A DNA stretch of 7,748 nt from assembly GCA_019323495.1 (NCBI GenBank), contig JAHWHE010000044.1, positions 1 to 7,748 on the forward strand, given 5' to 3'. The notes beneath the pieces are model-generated. The model did no database searches, was not told the origin of the DNA, and worked only from the letters and a program-made list of their open reading frames with translations. Of this stretch, positions 1 through 5,699 are shown piece after piece (position 1 is the stretch's first letter; every line of letters begins with the position of its first letter). This DNA comes from Candidatus Woesearchaeota archaeon. GTDB taxonomy: Archaea > Nanobdellota > Nanobdellia > Woesearchaeales > WJKV01. Position numbers and translations under genes: made by a program.

Positions 1-71
1 ACTTTTTCTCCTGCGCATGCACTAAGCACTAGCAGTGAAACAATCAACAATGCAAATAATATTTTCTTCAT
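1..71 (-). CDS. Lipoprotein, N-terminal part only (cut by window edge)
   Basis: Only the first 23 codons lie in the window. They read as a lipoprotein signal peptide: MKK, a hydrophobic stretch, then the lipobox LSAC with the cysteine at residue 19, followed by AGEK. The mature protein is predicted to be exported and held at the outer face of the membrane by its modified cysteine. The ATG at 71-69 is preceded by a GGGGGTG ribosome binding site (79-83 for the five Gs). The peptide matches the start of the full lipoprotein at 981-1526 in 19 of 23 residues by my count, so the two are paralogs. What the rest of the protein does cannot be seen here; by analogy with its paralog it would be a small substrate-binding or structural lipoprotein of unknown role. 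Confidence 0.82.
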   Translation of the reverse strand, partial: MKKILFALLIVSLLVLSACAGEK

Positions 72-106
72 ATGAACACCCCCTTATAATCGCAGAGCTA
101 TTTTCC

Positions 107-124
107 CTTATAAATCTTTCTCTT
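107..124 (-). promoter_or_regulatory. TATA promoter of the truncated lipoprotein gene
   Basis: On the minus strand this reads AAGAGAAAGATTTATAAG: a purine-rich stretch like a BRE followed by an archaeal TATA box centred near 112, about 41 bases before the ATG. That predicts a short 5' leader containing the GGGGG ribosome binding site. The same 18 bases occur with one mismatch at 1571-1588, in front of the paralogous lipoprotein. Confidence 0.6.
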
Positions 125-129
125 ATAAT

Positions 130-936
130 TTATTTATCAGCAATAACATAGGAATCTTCTATGTTTCTTTCTATTCTTGAAAAGCCTGCCTTCTCTATTC
201 TCTTTATCACTTCTGCTGCAAAATCCCTGCCCTTTGTTATCTGCGGCCTAGGTAAATAATGATATAATCTTCCGCCTGTTTTCAGAACCCTGTACGCCTG
301 CTTGTAATTGTCAAGGGAAAAAAAATGCCCGGACGCTTTTGCAGTTCCTGCATCAAATACGATGAAATTGAACTCTTCATCCTTGAACTTTAAAATCTCT
401 TCCACGATGTCCCCTAGAACCAGCTTGATATTTTTCTTGCTGAACAAGTCCTGAGAATAAGGATTGAGCTTTGCCATCTCAATAACATTTTGGTCGATCT
501 CGACCGTTATGACTTGTTTTGCAGATTTTGCAGCGAGAATCGCACTATATCCAAGGCCCGTACCAGAGTCGAGTATCCTTCCTTTCAACTGGTCTTTATG
601 TAACCTGTCAAGGAAGGGTTTCTTATGCATCGAGGTCCCGCTTACCTTCAATATTGGCCTGTAGCTCGTTGGTTCTAGCTTATACAAAAACCCGGTCTCT
701 TCTGAAAGGAACTGCGCTTTCTGCAGCTCTTTACCAATAAGAACATAGCAGCTATTGTCTTTTTCCCTGATCTTCGGCAGCTTCACAAGCTTTCCTTCAA
801 GGTAAAAGCCGTCCTTTCCTAGCTTGACTTTTGTTTTGCTCAGGCCTAAATCAATAGAAGCATCAAACGTCGAGAGTCCTTTCATTACTGCCTTTGAAAT
901 CTTCCTCAGTTCGTTCGAGCTCAATATCGGTCTCAT
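130..936 (-). CDS. Predicted archaeal SAM-dependent methyltransferase (COG2521-like)
   Basis: A 268-residue protein with a class I (Rossmann-fold) methyltransferase domain in its C-terminal two thirds. Seen in the sequence: the SAM-binding motif I ILDSGTGLGYSA at 121-132, the acidic residue E146 ending strand 2 (ITVEID), a GD at 175-176 in the motif III region, and YRVLKTGGRLYHY at 215-227. The N-terminal 100 residues hold a small domain ending in ETGFLYKLEPTS and VSGTSMHKKPF, a layout I associate with COG2521 of archaea, whose substrate is not established to my knowledge. The strand-4 motif is FDAGTAKASG (194-203), where I recall relatives having a DPPR-type sequence, so the active site may differ. 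The start ATG has no ribosome binding site but lies 27 bases from a TATA box, suggesting a leaderless mRNA. It sits between two paralogous lipoprotein genes on the same strand. A tRNA m1A58 methyltransferase is a less likely alternative. Confidence 0.75.
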   Translation of the reverse strand: MRPILSSNELRKISKAVMKGLSTFDASIDLGLSKTKVKLGKDGFYLEGKLVKLPKIREKDNSCYVLIGKELQKAQFLSEETGFLYKLEPTSYRPILKVSGTSMHKKPFLDRLHKDQLKGRILDSGTGLGYSAILAAKSAKQVITVEIDQNVIEMAKLNPYSQDLFSKKNIKLVLGDIVEEILKFKDEEFNFIVFDAGTAKASGHFFSLDNYKQAYRVLKTGGRLYHYLPRPQITKGRDFAAEVIKRIEKAGFSRIERNIEDSYVIADK

Positions 937-945
937 ATTATAAGT

Positions 946-967
946 AAAAAAGAAAAAGTATAAAAAA
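946..967 (-). terminator. Oligo-T termination tract after the lipoprotein gene
   Basis: On the minus strand three T runs of 6, 5 and 6 bases follow each other within 22 bases, beginning about 14 bases after the stop codon of the lipoprotein at 981-1526. Archaeal intrinsic termination typically uses such U tracts without a needed hairpin. The tract overlaps the TATA box of the next gene. Confidence 0.5.
959..967 (-). promoter_or_regulatory. TATA promoter of the COG2521-like methyltransferase
   Basis: The minus strand reads TTTTTTATA, centred about 27 bases before the ATG at 936. With archaeal spacing, transcription would begin at or next to the start codon. No ribosome binding site is visible in the intervening bases (ACTTATAAT just before ATG), which supports leaderless translation. 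Confidence 0.55.
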
Positions 968-980
968 GTTAGCCTTATCG

Positions 981-1526
981 TTATTTCATGTCTTCGAATT
1001 GTTTCGCCAGTTCCTGTGCCTGCTTCATCAGCTCTGTCATGTCCTGGAACTCTACATCTGTCGGAACCTCAAACATCTCGTCACTGAACTTAGCAGGGTC
1101 GCATTTTACATTCACTGCCTGCTCTTTCAATGCAGCAGCGCCCACAGGTTTTGTGCCTTCAGGCATGCCTTCTTTTATTTCCTTGTCGAATTTCAGTTTG
1201 AACCCTTCTTTTGTGTCAGGATTCCAATTGTACATCATGTCGTCTCTTACCAAGGCTTCATTGCTGCCTTGAGGCGTTGTTGTCGTAGTCCTAATCCTTG
1301 TCTCGCCTTTGATGTAAGAGACAGAATTCACTCCTTCGATGTTATATTCGCACTTGTAAGGCACATTCAGCATGAACGCTTTTGCCATGTCAGTGACCAA
1401 GCTCATAGGAGTTTCTCCTTTTTTTTCTTCTGTCACTTGGCCTGTTTCTTTTACTGCTTTTTCTCCGCCGCACGCACTAAGCACAAGCAAAGAAACTACA
1501 AGCAATACAAACAATAATTTCTTCAT
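981..1526 (-). CDS. Secreted lipoprotein of unknown function
   Basis: A 181-residue protein beginning with a clear lipoprotein signal: MKK, a hydrophobic core (residues 4-16) and the lipobox LSAC, with C19 as the predicted lipid-modified residue. A charged, probably flexible linker (20-40) follows, then a small domain of about 140 residues with two cysteines, C59 (PYKCEY) and C142 (NVKCDP), that could form a disulfide. The order 'KCEY, SYIKGETRIR, MMYNWNPDTKEGFKL, VKCDP, F.VP.DVEFQDM' resembles short lipoproteins that I recall from DPANN archaea and candidate-phyla bacteria, with a possible LolA-like beta fold; this is recognition from memory, not a search. The ATG is supported by a GGGGGTG ribosome binding site 5 bases upstream. 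It is a paralog of the gene cut off at 1-71. Its promoter overlaps the 3' end of the LpxC-like gene, so it can be expressed separately. Confidence 0.85.
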   Translation of the reverse strand: MKKLLFVLLVVSLLVLSACGGEKAVKETGQVTEEKKGETPMSLVTDMAKAFMLNVPYKCEYNIEGVNSVSYIKGETRIRTTTTTPQGSNEALVRDDMMYNWNPDTKEGFKLKFDKEIKEGMPEGTKPVGAAALKEQAVNVKCDPAKFSDEMFEVPTDVEFQDMTELMKQAQELAKQFEDMK

Positions 1527-1531
1527 ATAAA

Positions 1532-1538
1532 CACCCCC
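1532..1538 (-). promoter_or_regulatory. Strong G-rich ribosome binding site
   Basis: The minus strand reads GGGGGTG, ending 5 bases before the ATG at 1526. The same sequence at the same distance precedes the paralog at 71. It contrasts with most other genes here, which show no ribosome binding site. Confidence 0.65.
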
Positions 1539-1570
1539 GATTGTGTATTTAGTAGAACGAGAAACTATGA

Positions 1571-1588
1571 CTTATAAATGTTTCTCTT
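1571..1588 (-). promoter_or_regulatory. TATA promoter of the full lipoprotein gene, inside the end of the LpxC-like gene
   Basis: The minus strand reads AAGAGAAACATTTATAAG, identical in 17 of 18 bases to the element at 107-124. The TATA box is centred near 1576, about 50 bases before the ATG, predicting a leader of about 24 bases with the GGGGGTG site in it. The element also encodes the last codons (KEKHL and stop) of the LpxC-like protein. Confidence 0.6.
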
Positions 1589-2528
1589 TAATTTTAGCAT
1601 TCACCAATTCTTTCTGCAGTTCTCTCAGCACATTAATATCATTCACATGGTTGCTGAACTTCATCACGCACCTAACCCCTTCCAGTCTTCTGTCAAGCAG
1701 GGCGATTGCCCCTAGCCTGTCAACAATCGTGTGGCGCGCGATCTCTGCCGGGCATTTCTCCTGACTGTACCATTCCTCTATTGTTTTTGTTGGCAAGAAC
1801 ACATTCCTCTTGTTAAAACCGTGTCCTAAACCATAAGTAGGGTTCACAAAGTTTGTAAGAAACGAACCAATCCTGTGTGCCATCCAGTCAGGCATGAATT
1901 TAAAATACTTTAGATGTTCTGCGTACCGTCTTGCGCCTGCAAGTTCCTTTTTGTAACTTTCTCCATTTATTTCTGTTTCAAAGACTTGCTCTCCTACAGG
2001 AGGATATACAGTTGTGGCATGCATCATCAAGCTCTTCACAAAAGGATGAAAAGACAGCTTTTCAGTGACAAATGGCCGCTCAACAGTTGCCAATCTTCTT
2101 TCTTTGTCAAGAACAACAGAACCCATATCTTCTAACAAGGAACAAAGTGTTAACTCTTCTTCCCCTGTATTAGGAAAAACTTCTGTGCTTGTAAGACAAG
2201 TATTGAATGATATGTATTGGCCAAGAGGACTGCCATTGAAAGGAGGCACTCTTCTCACCATGATGTATGCATTGTCTATGTCATAAGCAAACAAAGTTGC
2301 AAGAACATGTTCCACATTTATGATTGCTGCTTTTCCTTCTCTCAATAAGATAGAACGTCTGCAAGGAACAGCATTGTCCAAAGAAGCTTTCACTTCCCCG
2401 AAAGTCGTATTGAATACTATGCCAGAATCTGCGCCAGCAGGGAAGAATGTAGCCTTGACAGTGTTTCCGCTGTAGAAGCATCTCCCGTAAAGATCAAATT
2501 TGCTCGCAATTGTCCGTTGCCTTTGCAT
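1572..2528 (-). CDS. LpxC-like zinc-dependent deacetylase
   Basis: A 318-residue protein resembling bacterial LpxC, which removes the acetyl group from UDP-3-O-acyl-GlcNAc in lipid A synthesis. Against E. coli LpxC from memory: QRTIASKF..YGRCFYSG at 4-21 matches the N-terminal QRT...G.GLHTG; VEH at 72-74 matches the E78/H79 region (general base and zinc ligand); PPFNGSPL at 95-102 matches the MDGSA loop; RHTIVDRLG at 265-273 supplies zinc ligands H266 and D270 (E. coli H238, D242); SNHVND at 292-297 supplies the catalytic His (H265 in E. coli). Departures: E. coli K239 is T267, D246 is A274, and the RT of RTF is RR (200-201). The zinc site is intact, but these changes suggest another substrate, since archaea are not known to make lipid A. 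No ribosome binding site; the TATA box lies 27 bases upstream. No other lpx gene is present in the window. Confidence 0.82.
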   Translation of the reverse strand: MQRQRTIASKFDLYGRCFYSGNTVKATFFPAGADSGIVFNTTFGEVKASLDNAVPCRRSILLREGKAAIINVEHVLATLFAYDIDNAYIMVRRVPPFNGSPLGQYISFNTCLTSTEVFPNTGEEELTLCSLLEDMGSVVLDKERRLATVERPFVTEKLSFHPFVKSLMMHATTVYPPVGEQVFETEINGESYKKELAGARRYAEHLKYFKFMPDWMAHRIGSFLTNFVNPTYGLGHGFNKRNVFLPTKTIEEWYSQEKCPAEIARHTIVDRLGAIALLDRRLEGVRCVMKFSNHVNDINVLRELQKELVNAKIKEKHL

Positions 2529-2549
2529 AGGGAGCAGAGTATAAAACGA

Positions 2550-2559
2550 TTTTATAAAG
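2550..2559 (-). promoter_or_regulatory. TATA promoter of the LpxC-like gene
   Basis: The minus strand reads AAGCTTTATAAAA, with the box centred near 2555, about 27 bases before the ATG at 2528. Predicted transcription starts at the ATG itself. It is back to back with the plus-strand promoter near 2594. Confidence 0.65.
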
Positions 2560-2588
2560 CTTATTACTTCTTTTAAATACTAACAATT

Positions 2589-2597
2589 CTTTATATA
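2589..2597 (+). promoter_or_regulatory. TATA promoter of the permease-methyltransferase gene
   Basis: CTTTATATA centred near 2594, about 26 bases before the ATG at 2620, so the mRNA probably starts at the start codon. An AGGAAGG stretch lies at 2612-2618 but is only one base from the ATG, too close for a usual ribosome binding site. Confidence 0.65.
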
Positions 2598-2619
2598 CAA
2601 ACATTCAATCTAGGAAGGC

Positions 2620-4503
2620 ATGGCAGAATTAAAGAAAGTACTCTCGTTCAGAGCTATACTATTGATTACAATCAATTCTATCATGGGCACTGGCATATTC
2701 TTCCTGCCAGCAGTGGGCGCGAGAGTGAGCGGACCCGCGAGCATTCTTTCATGGACAGCTTTGGCATTATTGTGCATCTACATCAGCATGTGCTTCGGCG
2801 AGCTGACATCGATGTTTCCAAAAGCAGGCGGTGTCTATGAATTCTGCAAGCACGCTTATGGAAGATTTTTCTCGTTCATCATTGGATGGACAACATTCAT
2901 CGCAGGCAATGTTACTATTGCAATGCTGATTGTCGGCGCAATACAATATCTCCTTCCGGTGAACGCGCCTTTAGTTACAATACCAATCTGTTTGGTTTTC
3001 ATAGTTATCTTTAACTATATTGCTTTCAGGGGCATGAAGACGAGCGCAGTCATGCTGGTTGCATTCGCATTCATAACCCTGTTAGCAATCCTTGGCCTGG
3101 CAATCCCTGGATTATTCAGGATGGATGTTTCTAATTTCACACCATTCTTTGTATTCCCTGCAACGAGCATCTTTGTGACTATATTCCTTATCAGCGAGAC
3201 ATTCTTTGGTTGGGAAACTGCAACATTCCTTGCAGAAGAAACAAAAGACGGAGCAAAAGTGATGCCAAAGGCATTGATCTGGGGAACAGTCATTATTGCA
3301 GCAATCTGCCTGTTAAGTGTCATCACATCATTAGGAGTCATAAACTGGCAGGCTTTTGGCCAGAGCGCAGCACCATTGACAGACCTTGCGATGATAAACT
3401 TTGGAAGCAAGGGAGCGTACATCTTCACATTGATCACATACATGGCAATCATAGGAAGCGTTGCTGCTTGGATTGTCAGCGAGCCAAGACTGATACTGGC
3501 AATGGCAAAAGACAAATTATTCCTGAAACAATTCGCAGCAATACATCCAAAATACAGCACACCGCACAAAGCGATTTTGTTCCAAACCTGTTTGACAATC
3601 ATTCTCGTTGTTATTGGCGCAGGAAGCTACGAGATGCTGCTGAAGATACTTCTTCCCCTCGTGCTTTTCATGTACGCAATGGTCATGATCAGCGTCCCTG
3701 TGCTCAGATACAGGCAGCCCTATCTTCCAAGACACTATAAAGTTCCGCTGGGAAAAATAGGGCCATACTTTGTTGCAGCCATCATGATAGGTCTTATATT
3801 TTACTGGATGTTCATGACAGAAGGCGCATTCTCATTGCTAAGGCTTGCGTTCAGTTTCGTGCTGTTGGGAATACCTGTATATCTCTTGCTCGAGCTTTAC
3901 TATAATCCAAAAGCGATCGAGAAAGTGAATGATTTGCTTGCATATTTTGCACTATGGTTCGAAAATCTCATCCTTCCAAAAATGCTGAGGAAAAGGATAA
4001 TTGCTCTTCTTGGGAATATCAGAGGAAGGACAGTGCTTGAATTAGGATGCACAGTAGGCACGCTTACAAGGCTTCTTGCAAAAGAGGTAGGAAGCAAAGG
4101 AAAGGTTATTGCAACAGACATCTCTGTGAAAAACATAAAAATCGCAAGTAAAAGAATGAAAAATTATTCCCACGTCACAGTTCTCCATCATTCTGATCCA
4201 AACAATCTTCATCCTAATATTCCTAATGTAGATGCGGTTGTTGCTGTAGGCAGCCTTGGTTACACAGAAAGGATAAGCAACCTTCTCCAGCAGCTGAACA
4301 AGAAGATGGACAAGGAAGATAAACTGTGCTTTCTGGAATACGACCGTTTCTTCAAGGTAATCCCAAACATTCCATGGCTTACAAGCGATGACAGTATAAG
4401 GACTGTGTTTAGAAAGAACGGCTTTGAAGTGCAGGTCATAAGGAAGAAAGGGCTGCTCTGGCAGCACATCTATATCTATGGAAAGAAGATAAAGAATGTG
4501 TAA
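2620..4503 (+). CDS. APC-family amino-acid permease fused to a C-terminal methyltransferase
   Basis: A 627-residue two-part protein. Residues 1-430 form an APC-superfamily transporter with about 12 membrane segments (approximately 10-30, 42-62, 83-111, 117-136, 143-163, 180-198, 217-240, 266-288, 318-334, 338-362, 383-399, 404-424). The family signatures are visible: SIMGTGIFFLP in segment 1 (20-30), PKAGGVYEF (67-75), and GWETATFLAEETKD after segment 6 (197-210). It probably takes up amino acids or polyamines by cation- or exchange-coupled transport. Residues about 440-627 form a soluble class I methyltransferase domain with motif I VLELGCTVGTLTRLL (472-486), D500 at the end of strand 2 (VIATD), and a late FRKNGFEVQVIRKK (597-610). 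Motif I has CTVG where CGTG is usual. A permease of this family normally ends near residue 430-460, so the extra domain is a true addition. The reading frame is continuous with no internal start signal near M455. Confidence 0.85.
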   Translation: MAELKKVLSFRAILLITINSIMGTGIFFLPAVGARVSGPASILSWTALALLCIYISMCFGELTSMFPKAGGVYEFCKHAYGRFFSFIIGWTTFIAGNVTIAMLIVGAIQYLLPVNAPLVTIPICLVFIVIFNYIAFRGMKTSAVMLVAFAFITLLAILGLAIPGLFRMDVSNFTPFFVFPATSIFVTIFLISETFFGWETATFLAEETKDGAKVMPKALIWGTVIIAAICLLSVITSLGVINWQAFGQSAAPLTDLAMINFGSKGAYIFTLITYMAIIGSVAAWIVSEPRLILAMAKDKLFLKQFAAIHPKYSTPHKAILFQTCLTIILVVIGAGSYEMLLKILLPLVLFMYAMVMISVPVLRYRQPYLPRHYKVPLGKIGPYFVAAIMIGLIFYWMFMTEGAFSLLRLAFSFVLLGIPVYLLLELYYNPKAIEKVNDLLAYFALWFENLILPKMLRKRIIALLGNIRGRTVLELGCTVGTLTRLLAKEVGSKGKVIATDISVKNIKIASKRMKNYSHVTVLHHSDPNNLHPNIPNVDAVVAVGSLGYTERISNLLQQLNKKMDKEDKLCFLEYDRFFKVIPNIPWLTSDDSIRTVFRKNGFEVQVIRKKGLLWQHIYIYGKKIKNV

Positions 4504-4513
4504 AAATCAAAAT

Positions 4514-4524
4514 CCTTATAAATT
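4514..4524 (+). promoter_or_regulatory. TATA promoter of the TIM-barrel hydrolase operon
   Basis: The sequence CCTTATAAATT is centred near 4520, 26 bases before the ATG at 4546. No ribosome binding site lies between (TTTCTATTAAAC before ATG), again fitting a leaderless transcript, which would continue through the next two genes. Confidence 0.6.
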
Positions 4525-4545
4525 TAAAAACAATTTCTATTAAAC

Positions 4546-5421
4546 ATGAAGTTAAAAATCGAGTGGGATAGGTTTATTTTTGATGCACACCTGCACATAG
4601 GCACGTTTGGAACGCAGGAAAACAAGGCAGGCAGCAATTTCGAGATCTTTCAGGACAGGGAATTGCATAATAGCGAAGACATACACAATTTCATGAAACT
4701 GCATCACATTGAAAAAGCAATCTGTGTCCCGCACTATACTGCAAAGCCAGAAGAATCTTTTACCAAGTTCAATCCATTGGTATTGCATGCAGTAGAAACT
4801 ATACCCAACCTATTTGGCGGTTTGTGGGTGAACCCTGCTCAACCATCTCTGACATCGCAGGCGCTTTCTGATTTTTACAACAATGATAAATTAAAAGTGA
4901 TAAAGATGAATCCCTTGACATGGGGAAATACAATCACACCCGACCCAAAGACATGGCCTGAGAAGTTCGCCCAAAGCATGAAAGAAATCCTGTCGTTTGC
5001 AAAAGAGAACAACCTCATCATACAGACGCACACAGGCCTGGGAAACAGTAGCATAAACAAATACGATCCTTTTGTGGACTTCCTGGGTGAAAAACTTGAC
5101 GGCCTGAAAATTCACTTCCTTCACATGGGCGGGAGCAATGCAGGTCATTTGATGTTTGTCCCGAGATTCATTAATTGGCTTAATCAAGGCTATGACTTTT
5201 ACACAGACACGTCGCATACAATCGGTTACGCGCCTTGGTATCTGATAAAGGAATGCAAGGAGATATGTCCAAAAGGACTGAACAGGATCATGTTTGCATC
5301 TGATGAGCCATGGGGCATTTTCCAGGCAGGGCTAGAGGCTTTGAAAGCCCTTCCATTGGACAAGACCTTGTTCCAAAAAATACTGTATTTCAATGCAGAG
5401 AGGTTATACTGCAAAAAATGA
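4546..5421 (+). CDS. Amidohydrolase-superfamily metal-dependent hydrolase (Amidohydro_2-like)
   Basis: A 291-residue TIM-barrel hydrolase of the COG2159/Amidohydro_2 type. The expected metal ligands are present in order: FDAHLHIG with H15 and H17 at the end of strand 1, IKMNP with K120 on a middle strand, QTHTG with H162, HFLHMGG with H193, and FASDEPWG with D253 near the C terminus. The closing ILYFNAERLY (279-288) matches the usual 'GNA.RL' end of this family. It should be a soluble cytosolic enzyme, since there is no signal peptide. Members act on varied substrates by hydrolysis or decarboxylation, and the sequence does not show which one. The length is normal for a compact family member. 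Its stop codon overlaps the start of the DUF504 gene (ATGA), so the two are probably translated together from one mRNA that also covers the EamA transporter. Confidence 0.85.
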   Translation: MKLKIEWDRFIFDAHLHIGTFGTQENKAGSNFEIFQDRELHNSEDIHNFMKLHHIEKAICVPHYTAKPEESFTKFNPLVLHAVETIPNLFGGLWVNPAQPSLTSQALSDFYNNDKLKVIKMNPLTWGNTITPDPKTWPEKFAQSMKEILSFAKENNLIIQTHTGLGNSSINKYDPFVDFLGEKLDGLKIHFLHMGGSNAGHLMFVPRFINWLNQGYDFYTDTSHTIGYAPWYLIKECKEICPKGLNRIMFASDEPWGIFQAGLEALKALPLDKTLFQKILYFNAERLYCKK

Positions 5422-5678
5422 TCTTCATAAAAGACTATCTGAACAAGATAAAATGGGATGAAAGGATGAAACCTGAAGAATACTCGCTGATTTATCTTGA
5501 CAGGAATAAGAATGAAAAAGAAGTTCCGTACAATGAAATCCTTGAGATCGGCGACGACTACATAAAGGTGGAAAGAGGCGAAAACAAGGGAGTTGTAGAG
5601 ATTCCCATGCACAGAATCCGAAAGATTAAAAAGTCAGGCTTTATTGTATGGCAGAGATACGGCACACAGGAAGTATAA
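5418..5678 (+). CDS. UPF0248 / DUF504 family protein
   Basis: An 86-residue protein matching the UPF0248 (COG1531, DUF504) family of small archaeal proteins with no established biochemical role. Seen features: IKDYLNKIKWDERMKPEEY near the N terminus, IYLDRNKNEKEVPYNEI in the middle, and IPMHRIRKIKKSGFIVWQR near the end, which is the typical 'I..HRI..I...G.VVW.R' pattern of the family. It is basic and small, so a nucleic-acid or RNA-related role is possible, but this is only inference. I start it at the ATG that overlaps the stop codon of the hydrolase (ATGA). A longer in-frame extension back to 5310 exists but would lie entirely within the hydrolase gene and has no family match. The overlap suggests translational coupling. 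Confidence 0.82.
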   Translation: MIFIKDYLNKIKWDERMKPEEYSLIYLDRNKNEKEVPYNEILEIGDDYIKVERGENKGVVEIPMHRIRKIKKSGFIVWQRYGTQEV

Positions 5679-5687
5679 ATTAAAAAA

Positions 5688-5692
5688 GAGGT
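5688..5692 (+). promoter_or_regulatory. Ribosome binding site of the EamA transporter
   Basis: GAGGT ends 7 bases before the ATG at 5700, a good match and spacing. As an internal gene of an operon it needs such a site, unlike the leaderless first genes nearby. Confidence 0.6.
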
Positions 5693-5699
5693 AGAATAC

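Noticed and set aside
999..1517. A 172-codon open frame on the plus strand across the lipoprotein gene
   Set aside because: It is antisense to a convincing lipoprotein with signal peptide and ribosome binding site, and its translation has no recognisable motif and an odd mix of F, C and H.
2612..2618. AGGAAGG as a ribosome binding site for the permease fusion
   Set aside because: Only one base separates it from the ATG, and the TATA box spacing predicts transcription starting at the ATG.
3015..3740. Open frames of 195 codons (minus) and 176 codons (plus, second frame) inside the permease gene
   Set aside because: The permease reading frame shows clear family motifs and membrane segments throughout; these are shadows of it.
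3960..3984. A separate start for the methyltransferase domain at M455 of the fusion
   Set aside because: No ribosome binding site or well-placed TATA box precedes it, and the frame is continuous with the transporter.
4042..4467. A 141-codon minus-strand frame opposite the fused methyltransferase domain
   Set aside because: No promoter, no ribosome binding site and no family resemblance; the sense frame has motif I and fits better.
5310..5417. An upstream extension of the DUF504 frame by 36 codons
   Set aside because: It overlaps the hydrolase coding region and the family similarity begins at the ATG at 5418, so the short form is preferred.
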